A DNA stretch of 18,259 nucleotides, from positions 1-18,259 of the forward strand of contig JAEDGP010000039.1 in the NCBI GenBank assembly GCA_016297405.1, written 5' to 3'. A program made the position numbers and the translations under genes. Source of the stretch: Treponema sp. (GTDB lineage Bacteria; Spirochaetota; Spirochaetia; Treponematales; Treponemataceae). Position 1 is the first letter of the stretch; each line of letters begins with the position of its first letter. Of this stretch, positions 1 to 6,661 are shown in pieces. Under the pieces are notes generated by a model that had not been told where the DNA came from, searched no databases, and saw nothing but the letters and a program-made list of their open reading frames with translations.

Positions 1-59
1 CCTGGTATATGATGAAAATTTTGAAAACAATAAAAAAAAGGGATGGGAAAAATAGTTCT

Positions 60-1058
60 ATGAAAAAAGTTGGTTGTTTGGGTGTTTTGAAAATGATTGG
101 TTTAGCAGCTTTTATTTTGCCGTTGTTTGCATGTAGTACGAAGGAGAAAAAAGCTGAATTTTCGGTTGTTGCAACTTCGTTCCCATGTTATGACGCAGCT
201 AGAGCTTGTTTGAAAGGGCTGATTGATGATGAAAAAGTTTCCCTCAAGCTTATGATAAAGCCTGGCGCAGAAGTTCATTCTTTTGATCCTTCGCCGGCAG
301 ATATGATTAACGTAAATGACAGCGACGTATTCATCTTTGTTGGCGGAGAAAGCGATGAATGGGTAGAAAAAGTACTTGCCGGTACTGTTGGTAAAAAAAA
401 TCAGAAGTTTGTGAAACTTATTGATAGTGTTGAAACAGTAGCAGAAGACGACTTTGGCGAAGATGAAGAAATCGATTCAGAATTAATGGTTGATGAGGTT
501 TCAGTGGAAGAAGATGAACATATATGGACATCGCCAAAAAATGAAGTTTTGATTGTAAGGCGAATTGCAGAAGAAATTTGCGCTGCGTATAAGGATTCTG
601 GACTTAGTGAAAAATATGGCCTTGAATTTGAAGAGACTGTTTTGAAAAATTCTCAGGAATATATTTCTCAGATCATGGCCGTGGAACAAAAAACAAAAGC
701 TGTTGTTGCAGAAATGAAACATCAGTTCATTGTAATGGCAGACAGGTTTCCTCTTAGATATTTTGCAGATTATTATGGATTGAAATATGATGCGGCATTT
801 TCTGGTTGCAGTACAGCGGTAGAAGCAAGTCCATCTACAGTTTCCAGATTGATTGATGAAGTTGAAACGAAAAAATTGAAATCGGTTTATTATATTGAGC
901 TTGGAAATCACAAGATTGCAGATTCTGTAGCGGAAAGTGCTGGAGTTGAGGCAAGAATTTTATATTCAGTTCAAAATGTATCTAAAGATGATTTTGATGC
1001 TGGTGAAACTTGGGTTTCGTTAATGGATAAAAATGCCGAAACATTAAGGAATAATTAA
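60..1058 (+). CDS. znuA: Zinc/manganese ABC transporter substrate-binding lipoprotein (ZnuA-like, cluster A-I)
   Basis: This lipoprotein should capture a divalent metal, probably zinc or manganese, outside the inner membrane and pass it to the ZnuB/ZnuC pair encoded next. From the ATG at 60 it has 332 residues. A Lys-Lys start and a hydrophobic stretch end in the lipobox LFAC, giving a lipidated Cys at about residue 25. The metal-site motif GAEVHSFDPSP carries the first His (about 73), and DEHIWTSPKN carries the second (about 154). Between them, where many ZnuA proteins have a His-rich loop, lies a strongly acidic loop (about 128-153). The third ligand position reads ADRFPLRYF, with Asp instead of His, as in a known Firmicutes-type branch. 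The C-terminal part (ELGNHKIADSVAE, DDFDAGETW) is typical of the family. An in-frame ATG at 9 would add 17 residues before the signal peptide; I prefer 60, which has GGGA 11 nt upstream. Metal specificity cannot be read from sequence. Confidence 0.87.
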   Translation: MKKVGCLGVLKMIGLAAFILPLFACSTKEKKAEFSVVATSFPCYDAARACLKGLIDDEKVSLKLMIKPGAEVHSFDPSPADMINVNDSDVFIFVGGESDEWVEKVLAGTVGKKNQKFVKLIDSVETVAEDDFGEDEEIDSELMVDEVSVEEDEHIWTSPKNEVLIVRRIAEEICAAYKDSGLSEKYGLEFEETVLKNSQEYISQIMAVEQKTKAVVAEMKHQFIVMADRFPLRYFADYYGLKYDAAFSGCSTAVEASPSTVSRLIDEVETKKLKSVYYIELGNHKIADSVAESAGVEARILYSVQNVSKDDFDAGETWVSLMDKNAETLRNN

Positions 1059-1072
1059 TTTTTGGGAAAAGT

Positions 1073-1855
1073 ATGGCATTAATTGAATGTGAAAACGTAT
1101 CGGTTCAGTATGGATCCTATGTTGCCTGTGAAAATGTAAGTTTTACGGTAAATCCTGGGGATTACCTTTGTGTAGTGGGAGCTAATGGTTCTGGTAAGTC
1201 TACAATTGTAAAGACGGTTACTGGACTTTTGAAGGCAGAATCTGGGACTGTTGTAAGAAACGGACTTGAGTGTGGTTATCTTCCGCAAAAAAATAATATT
1301 CAAAGGGATTTTCCTGCATCTGTAAGGGAAGTGATAAGAAGCGGAACTTTTTGTAAGGGTGGCTTTTTTTTATCTAAAAGAGAAAAATTGAATGCGGAGT
1401 ATCAGATTCAGCGCTTGGGACTGGAAAGCATTGCAGGCAAGTCCTTCGCTGAACTTTCTGGTGGTCAGCAGCAGCGAGTCCTTTTGGCCAGGGCGCTTTG
1501 TGCCGCAAAGAATATGATTATATTGGATGAACCTGTAACTGGTCTTGATCCTTTTGTTACGGACGAGCTGTATTCAATTATTCGCAGTTTGAATAAGGAT
1601 AACGGACTTGCCGTAATTATGGTGAGCCATGATGTTCATCGCGCTGTGCAAAATGCTACGCATATTTTGCACATGAACAGGAAGCCTGAATTTTTTGGAA
1701 CGGTGGATGAATACAAAAAAACTCCCCTTTATAGCCAAATGAGTAACGTAGAAGTTTGCGAAACGCATTTGTGTAATCATTGTGGCACTGATTGCAATGC
1801 CAGTCATATTCCGGGGCTTCATTTGGCTGGCGATGAAAGAAAAGGAGTAAAATGA
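1073..1855 (+). CDS. znuC: Metal ABC transporter ATP-binding protein (ZnuC-like) with Cys/His-rich tail
   Basis: This is the cytoplasmic ATPase that powers the metal importer. All ABC motifs are present in 260 residues: Walker A GANGSGKST (36-44), signature LSGGQQQR (128-135), Walker B MIILDEP (148-154) and the switch His in SHD (186). The sequence around PQKNNIQRDFPASVREVI is typical of the ZnuC/MntB/TroB group. The last 32 residues are unusual: C229, H232, C234, H236, C237, C241, H245 and H250 are clustered, a pattern that could bind metal. Such tails occur in some zinc-importer ATPases, and I infer a metal-sensing or metal-buffering role. The gene lies 14 nt after the binding-protein gene and its stop touches the permease start, so the three are probably one operon. 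Confidence 0.93.
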   Translation: MALIECENVSVQYGSYVACENVSFTVNPGDYLCVVGANGSGKSTIVKTVTGLLKAESGTVVRNGLECGYLPQKNNIQRDFPASVREVIRSGTFCKGGFFLSKREKLNAEYQIQRLGLESIAGKSFAELSGGQQQRVLLARALCAAKNMIILDEPVTGLDPFVTDELYSIIRSLNKDNGLAVIMVSHDVHRAVQNATHILHMNRKPEFFGTVDEYKKTPLYSQMSNVEVCETHLCNHCGTDCNASHIPGLHLAGDERKGVK

Positions 1856-2667
1856 TGAACATTTCTCTGGCAGTTTTTTCGTATCCTTTTATTCAGCGGG
1901 CTTTGATCGCCGGCGGATTGATTTCTGTATGTGCGGCATTGCTTGGGGTAATTCTGGTTCTTAAGCGCTATTCGATGATTGGCGATGGATTAAGTCATGT
2001 TGGTTTTGGAACTATGGCAATCGCTTTGTCTATGAATTGGGCGCCCCTTGGATTTTCCATTCCGATTTGTGTGCTGGCCGCTTTTCTTTTGCTTAGAGTC
2101 AGTGGAGAATCCAGCTTAAAAGGAGATGCTGCCATTGCGTTGATTTCCAGCAGTTCGCTGGCAATTGGTATCATGGTAACATCTATTACAAGCGGATTGA
2201 ATACGGATGTAACTTCATTCATGTTTGGCAGCATTCTAGCCATTCAAAAGATAGATGTAATGATCAGCATTGCGCTGGCAATTGTTGTGCTTGGTTTGTT
2301 TGTGCTACTTTATAATAGAATATTTCTTGTGACCTTTGATGAAAGCTTTGCTACCGCCAGCGGAATCCATTCTGGTATTTATAATGGAATAATTGCGGTT
2401 CTTACGGCTTTGACAGTGGTAATCGGAATGCGCCTGATGGGTGCAATGATGATTTCAAGTCTTGTGGTCTTTCCTGCATTGAGTGCTATGCGCATTTTTA
2501 AAGGTTTTTTTAAAGTTGTGATAACTGCATCCTTTGTTTCACTATTGTGCTTTTTTGCAGGCATTCTTTCTTCAATAGCATGGTCTACTCCAGCAGGCGC
2601 AAGTATTGTATGCGCAAATCTTGTGGTTTTTCTGCTTTGTGCAATTGCTGGTAGGGTTTTTCGCTAA
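1855..2667 (+). CDS. znuB: Metal ABC transporter permease (ZnuB-like, ABC-3 family)
   Basis: This integral inner-membrane channel of the metal importer has about 270 residues and eight to nine predicted hydrophobic segments. The family pattern is clear: an early segment with GVILVLKRYSMIGDGLSH, where ABC-3 permeases carry the conserved S-x-x-GD-x-LSH stretch, then SITSGLNTDVTSFMFGSIL, and a late MRLMGAMMISSLVVFPA segment. Two adjacent ATG codons could start it. The ATG at 1852 overlaps the ATPase stop by 4 nt, but the ATG at 1855 sits 7 nt after AGGAG (1843-1847), a better distance. The gene ends 4 nt from the convergent MATE gene, leaving no room for a separate terminator hairpin. Confidence 0.92.
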   Translation: MNISLAVFSYPFIQRALIAGGLISVCAALLGVILVLKRYSMIGDGLSHVGFGTMAIALSMNWAPLGFSIPICVLAAFLLLRVSGESSLKGDAAIALISSSSLAIGIMVTSITSGLNTDVTSFMFGSILAIQKIDVMISIALAIVVLGLFVLLYNRIFLVTFDESFATASGIHSGIYNGIIAVLTALTVVIGMRLMGAMMISSLVVFPALSAMRIFKGFFKVVITASFVSLLCFFAGILSSIAWSTPAGASIVCANLVVFLLCAIAGRVFR

Positions 2668-2671
2668 TCTT

Positions 2672-4027
2672 TTAGTTTTGCGACTTAAAAACCGGGTGCC
2701 TGAAATAGACCCAAACCAGCTGGATTGTCATAGCTACCCAGATGAGCGGTTCGCACATGATTATGCCCCATTTTCCTGTGTATGGAATTATGAAAAGCGT
2801 AAAGAGAATTTTTCCCACTAATTCAATGATGCTGGAAAAAAGCGGAAGAATTTTGCTTCCAAGTCCTTGCAGCGAATTTCGGGTTACAAACAATACTCCC
2901 AACGCAAGATAAAACGGCTGCATGAAAGTTATGTATTTGGATCCATATGCAAGGACTTCCGGATTTGAAGAATCGCTTACTGCTTGAATCAGAGTTCTGG
3001 AGGCGAACGGAATTGTGGCGCAACACAAAATCGCCCAGCAGATGCATAAAAAATCTGCAATGATAACGCCTTTTTTTACTCTATCAATATGGCCAGCTCC
3101 AAGATTTTGGGAAACGAAAGTTGCGCTGGCAGTTCCCATCATCAGAAGCGGAATAATGGAAATTGCGAAAATCTTGCGCGCTGAAATATGGCCTGCCAAA
3201 ACTAAAGTGCCAAATCCATTGATTGAAGATTGTAGAATTACGGACCCAGAGCTGACTAACGCGCTCATGAGGGCCATGGAAAGTCCCTGTCCAATAAGAT
3301 TTCGGTAAATCGATCCTTCTATCTTAAAATGTTTTTTTTGTGGAATCAAAATTGTTGTGTTTTTTAGAATGTATGCGAAGCAAAGAATTGCACTGATTCC
3401 CTGGGCCAAAACTGTGGCGATGGCTGTACCGCGAATGCCAAGACCAAGTTGTGTTATCAAAAGAATGTCCAGACCAATGTTTAATAGTGAAGAAATTACA
3501 AGAAAAATCAGTGGCATCACGCTGTTACCAATGGCTCTTAATAATCCACTTAAAAGATTGTATGAAAACAAAACGCCACAAAAAATCGAAATCAAGTGGA
3601 TGTAAGAATAGGCCTGGTCAATAATTTCTTTAGGGGTTCCCAAAAGCTGGAGCAACGGTTTTAGCGCAATCTGGCCTGTAAGCATTATAAAAATGGTGAT
3701 GCAGCTGGTAATGATGAATGAAGCAGCTACGATTTTTTTTAACTGCTGCACATCGCAGGCACCGTATGCTCTGGCAGCTACAATTCCAAGACCGTTGCCA
3801 AAGCCGGTTCCAAATCCAACAAGAAGTTCGTAGATTGATGCGCAGGCGCCGATTGATGCGAGGCTATGTTCGCCTAAATAATGGCCGATTATTATTGTGT
3901 CGGTTGTGTTGTAAAGCTGCTGAAAAAGCTGACTGAACATAAGAGGCACTGCAAAAGCCAGAAGTGAGCTGAAAATATGGCCGCTAGTTAAATCCGGGCG
4001 AAAGAACTGCTGAATTCTCTGATTCAT
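2672..4027 (-). CDS. MATE family efflux transporter
   Basis: This 451-residue membrane protein belongs to the multidrug and toxic compound extrusion family, whose members export drugs or metabolites using a Na+ or H+ gradient. It has about twelve hydrophobic segments in two homologous MatE halves (roughly residues 20-180 and 240-400). Typical family stretches are seen: AVPLMFSQLFQQLYNTTDTI near the N-terminus, GFGNGLGIVAARAYGA, and in the second half ILQSSINGFGTLVLAGH and ASATFVSQNLGAGH. The length is normal for the family. No clear ribosome-binding site precedes the ATG, and the gene follows arfB by 29 nt on the same strand, so it is probably expressed as the last gene of that cluster. The substrate cannot be inferred; nothing nearby points to drug resistance. 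Confidence 0.93.
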   Translation of the reverse strand: MNQRIQQFFRPDLTSGHIFSSLLAFAVPLMFSQLFQQLYNTTDTIIIGHYLGEHSLASIGACASIYELLVGFGTGFGNGLGIVAARAYGACDVQQLKKIVAASFIITSCITIFIMLTGQIALKPLLQLLGTPKEIIDQAYSYIHLISIFCGVLFSYNLLSGLLRAIGNSVMPLIFLVISSLLNIGLDILLITQLGLGIRGTAIATVLAQGISAILCFAYILKNTTILIPQKKHFKIEGSIYRNLIGQGLSMALMSALVSSGSVILQSSINGFGTLVLAGHISARKIFAISIIPLLMMGTASATFVSQNLGAGHIDRVKKGVIIADFLCICWAILCCATIPFASRTLIQAVSDSSNPEVLAYGSKYITFMQPFYLALGVLFVTRNSLQGLGSKILPLFSSIIELVGKILFTLFIIPYTGKWGIIMCEPLIWVAMTIQLVWVYFRHPVFKSQN

Positions 4028-4056
4028 GATTTACGATTGTAATGAAAAACAGGCGA

Positions 4057-4470
4057 TTAGTCCCAGTTTTTGCTTCGTGATTTTTTGATTTCAGAGCGGA
4101 TTTTTTTAAGCTTAAGTTTGCGTTCTTTGCTTGCTTTTGTGGGTTTTGTTTTTATGCGTTTTTTGGGAATTTTCAGTGCCTGAATGATTCGATTTTCAAG
4201 TCGCGCAAACGCAATTGCACGATTTCTTTCCTGGAATCGTTCATCATCAACATCAAGAAAAATCTGGTCATTGCTATTTATTATTGAAGAAAGTTTAGAA
4301 CGCAGGCGAGAACGCTCTTCGGTTGAAATGCCTTCGATGGAATTAATTGGCATTACAAGATGTACCTTTGTGTTTACTTTGTTGACGTTTTGCCCGCCTT
4401 TGCCACCGCTTCGGGTGAAGGTCTGAATAGAGAATTTTTGAATTGATTCGTGAATAAGTGTCTGGTTCAT
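4057..4470 (-). CDS. arfB: Peptidyl-tRNA hydrolase / ribosome rescue factor ArfB (YaeJ-like)
   Basis: ArfB frees stalled ribosomes by hydrolysing peptidyl-tRNA when no stop codon is in the A site. The 137-residue protein has the release-factor catalytic motif GGQ at 25-27, inside SGGKGGQNVNKVNTKVHL, which is the standard ArfB form. A basic C-terminal tail (about 103-137, rich in Lys and Arg) is what enters the empty mRNA channel in known ArfB proteins. The short length, without the codon-recognition domains of RF1/RF2, separates it from those factors. The ATG at 4470 has no near Shine-Dalgarno. GGAG at 4491-4494, just across the rlpA stop, is 20 nt away but only 5 nt from an in-frame CTG at 4485, a possible alternative start. 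Confidence 0.93.
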   Translation of the reverse strand: MNQTLIHESIQKFSIQTFTRSGGKGGQNVNKVNTKVHLVMPINSIEGISTEERSRLRSKLSSIINSNDQIFLDVDDERFQERNRAIAFARLENRIIQALKIPKKRIKTKPTKASKERKLKLKKIRSEIKKSRSKNWD

Positions 4471-4493
4471 GTTTTTAATTATCAGAAAATCTC

Positions 4494-5222
4494 CTATTTT
4501 CGTTCTTTTACAACCAGGTCAGTGTAGCCTTTCCGTGCAAGTTCATCGATTTTACTGTTCAGATCTTTTGTTTTTATGTTTTTTACTGCAACTTTCACGC
4601 TTGTAGAAGTTATTTGCAAAACAACAGAAGAGATGCCTTGTTTTTTTGCTTGTTTTGCGAAATTTGTGGCATTTTCTTTAGATGAAAAGGCTCCAATCTG
4701 GATATCCCATTTTTTGTTTGAATCTCTGGGAACAGATTTTATTTGTTGAATGTGCGACAAAGCTTTGGTGTCTTCATTTTTTGGTATGGAAATTTCATAA
4801 TACTTTATGCCCATTTTTGCGCAGGCTTTTTTTCCGGTTTGTTGGCTCAATTTGTTGTAAGGACCAAGACTCACGATTTCAAGACGTACTTTTGTAGTGC
4901 CGCTTTTTAGCATATCCAGCTGGATGGCCGCAGCTTTTGAAAGATCGATCTCGCGATTTTTTACAAATGGTCCTCTGTCATTGACTCGAACTTGAGCGGT
5001 TTTTCCGTTGGAAAGATTTGTAACTTTAATTACTGTATTGAAGGGAAGCATTTTGTGAGCGCAAGTCATGGAATACATGCTGAATAATTCCCCATTGGAA
5101 GTCTTTTTCCCGTGAAAAGCTTCGGCATAGAAAGAAGCCACAACATTATCTTTATAAACGAAAGCTGCGGCCATTGAATTGAAAGCGAGCAAAAAAGCCC
5201 AGAGTGCTAAAAACCTTTTCAT
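4494..5222 (-). CDS. rlpA: RlpA-like septal/cell-wall lytic transglycosylase with SPOR domain
   Basis: RlpA proteins cleave glycan strands that lack stem peptides and act at the division site or elsewhere in the wall. The 242-residue product begins with a signal peptide (about 1-20, ending MAAA). No lipobox Cys is visible there, so it looks periplasmic rather than lipidated. A double-psi beta-barrel follows (about 27-119), with ASFYAEAFHGKKTSNGE, the conserved His in TCAHKMLPF (H56) and the acidic residue in VRVNDRGPF (D82), which correspond to the known catalytic positions. The C-terminal region (about 171-240, beginning KWDIQIGAFSSKENA) is a SPOR domain, which binds denuded peptidoglycan. 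It follows the M48 protease gene by 44 nt and has no obvious ribosome-binding site. Confidence 0.93.
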   Translation of the reverse strand: MKRFLALWAFLLAFNSMAAAFVYKDNVVASFYAEAFHGKKTSNGELFSMYSMTCAHKMLPFNTVIKVTNLSNGKTAQVRVNDRGPFVKNREIDLSKAAAIQLDMLKSGTTKVRLEIVSLGPYNKLSQQTGKKACAKMGIKYYEISIPKNEDTKALSHIQQIKSVPRDSNKKWDIQIGAFSSKENATNFAKQAKKQGISSVVLQITSTSVKVAVKNIKTKDLNSKIDELARKGYTDLVVKERK

Positions 5223-5266
5223 ATTAAAAATATCGGCAAAAATTGCTCTGGACTTTCTTGTTTGTG

Positions 5267-6583
5267 TTATTTTCTGGAACCTTTTAAGGATCGAATGCGT
5301 TCGATTAAAGTAGGATGAGAATAGTTCCAGAAAACGTAAAGCTTAGGTGGCAATAATTGAGACAGGTTTTCGCTGTTCAATTTGATAAGTCCAGAGATCA
5401 AAGCATCTGGTTTTTCAGTAAGTTTTGCAGAATAAGCGTCAGCTGCATATTCATCTTTACGAGATCCAAAATTGACGATGGGGGAAAGTATTTCTTCCAC
5501 TGCGCCGGCTATCATGCTTGCTAAAAACAGTCCAATAAATTGGGCAGATGAAATGCTTTCTTTTGCAATCTGGAATCCAAACCCTGAGTACAAGTCAGGA
5601 GATTGTGCAATGAAGTAGAGCACATACATCACAACAAATTCAAGGGGAATCATTATAAACATCCGGCGCAATATGTGATGAAGTTTGCAGTGACCAAGCT
5701 CATGGCCCAAAACAGCTTCCAGTTCGTCGGTGGTCAGCTGTTTGATGAGAGTATCAAATAAAACTATGCGTTTTGATTTCCCCATTCCTCCAAAGTAAGC
5801 GTTGCTGTGGCCGCTTCTTTTTGAAGCATCCATAACAAAAATGCCGCTTGCCTTGAATCCGGTTTTTTCCATAAGTGAAGAAATCCTGTTTTTTAATTCG
5901 CCGTCTTCAAGGGGTGTGAATTTGTTGAAAAGTGGGGCAATTACAATTGGATATATTACTTGAAGTACAAAAGTAAGCAAGATTAAGACGGCGGTAAGGA
6001 AAATCCACCAGGTAGTTGGTGCAGCACATAATACACCGATCATGGCGGCCACAAGAATTGCGCTCATGATTGTAGAAACCAGAAAAGACTTTATTCCATC
6101 CAGAATCCATAGTTTTAATGTCATGTTTGAAAATCCGAATTTTTTTTCTACATGAAATTCAGAATAAAGGGAAAATGGAATTTCTACGATGCTTTCAGGA
6201 ATTCCTGCAAGTACAAAGAATAGGAAGGCGCACCAATAGGTGTTTGCAAAGCCGTCAGGTTGTCCTGTCCAGCCGCAGATAATCTGATAGAGCCATGGAT
6301 AGAATCCGAACCATACCAGGCACAAGGTCACTGCAAGGCCTGTTATAGATGAAGGAATGAAGGTTTTGTATTTTTCAGACTTATAAGCGGAAATATTTGC
6401 CAGTTTTTCTGTGTTAAAACATGATGCGGCTGGAATATCTGCCAATTCAGGAGGAAGCTTTCCGCCGGATTTTCGTTCGGCGCGCCAATCAAGAAATTCA
6501 AGAAGTTGGTTTATTAAAAAACTAACGACTGTTCCGGCCAAAAAAACAATTATAAATAGATTTGAAATAATAATTTGTTGCAT
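5267..6583 (-). CDS. M48 family zinc metalloprotease, Ste24/CAAX protease 1-like
   Basis: This integral-membrane zinc protease has about 438 residues. It resembles full-length Ste24, with an N-terminal membrane domain and a C-terminal catalytic domain, rather than the shorter HtpX. The zinc motif is HELGH (294-298, in AVLGHELGHCKLHH). The third ligand is probably E378 in RKDEYAADAYS, matching the Ste24 E-x-x-x-D pattern. A late YSHPTLIERI stretch is also family-typical. About six to seven hydrophobic segments are visible. In eukaryotes Ste24 trims prenylated proteins; bacterial versions are thought to act in membrane-protein quality control, so the substrate here is unknown. I chose the ATG at 6583 because the longer frame to 6670 adds 29 residues without a membrane-start character and runs into the divergent gene. 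No Shine-Dalgarno is evident. Confidence 0.92.
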   Translation of the reverse strand: MQQIIISNLFIIVFLAGTVVSFLINQLLEFLDWRAERKSGGKLPPELADIPAASCFNTEKLANISAYKSEKYKTFIPSSITGLAVTLCLVWFGFYPWLYQIICGWTGQPDGFANTYWCAFLFFVLAGIPESIVEIPFSLYSEFHVEKKFGFSNMTLKLWILDGIKSFLVSTIMSAILVAAMIGVLCAAPTTWWIFLTAVLILLTFVLQVIYPIVIAPLFNKFTPLEDGELKNRISSLMEKTGFKASGIFVMDASKRSGHSNAYFGGMGKSKRIVLFDTLIKQLTTDELEAVLGHELGHCKLHHILRRMFIMIPLEFVVMYVLYFIAQSPDLYSGFGFQIAKESISSAQFIGLFLASMIAGAVEEILSPIVNFGSRKDEYAADAYSAKLTEKPDALISGLIKLNSENLSQLLPPKLYVFWNYSHPTLIERIRSLKGSRK

Positions 6584-6584
6584 A

Positions 6585-6599
6585 ATGTAATTTTTACAT
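6585..6599. repeat. 15-nt perfect palindrome (6+3+6) in divergent intergenic region
   Basis: ATGTAA at 6585-6590 and TTACAT at 6594-6599 form a perfect inverted repeat around TTT. It lies directly before the M48 protease start and overlaps the best -10 candidate for that gene. It could be a repressor site or simply chance in AT-rich DNA. Confidence 0.35.
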
Positions 6600-6618
6600 A
6601 TTGGATTTGTTTTGTAAA
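6591..6618 (-). promoter_or_regulatory. Candidate promoter for the M48-rlpA-arfB-MATE cluster
   Basis: Read on the minus strand, TTTACA (6618-6613, one mismatch from TTGACA) is followed after 16 nt by TAAAAA (6596-6591), a weak -10. It is the only reasonable promoter-like pair between the divergent genes on this strand. The -10 half falls inside the 6585-6599 palindrome. Confidence 0.35.
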
Positions 6619-6632
6619 TAAAGCATGTTCTG

Positions 6633-6638
6633 TATAAT
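6633..6638 (+). promoter_or_regulatory. Candidate -10 element of the tripartite efflux operon
   Basis: A perfect TATAAT lies 23 nt upstream of the TolC-like start codon. The -35 region is poor: TTTTGT with a 17-nt spacer. AGGA at 6653-6656 serves as ribosome-binding site, 5 nt before the ATG at 6662. Confidence 0.5.
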
Positions 6639-6661
6639 GTCAGAAAAGAAACAGGAAAATT

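Noticed and set aside
501..911. 136-codon minus-strand open frame inside the ZnuA-like gene
   Set aside because: It is antisense to a clear lipoprotein gene, rich in Phe/Cys/Ile as expected from reverse AT-rich coding, and has no ribosome-binding site or recognisable motif.
1073..2667. Siderophore or manganese-specific importer
   Set aside because: Sequence motifs place it in the zinc/manganese cluster but do not separate the metals, and no metal-dependent regulator lies in the window.
2606..2821. Plus-strand open frame spanning the znuB end and MATE gene end
   Set aside because: It overlaps two well-supported genes, has no family resemblance and its codons look non-coding.
5223..5266. Hairpin GCAA-TTT-TTGC before rlpA as a terminator
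   Set aside because: A 4-bp stem is too short, and it lies between genes that are probably co-transcribed.
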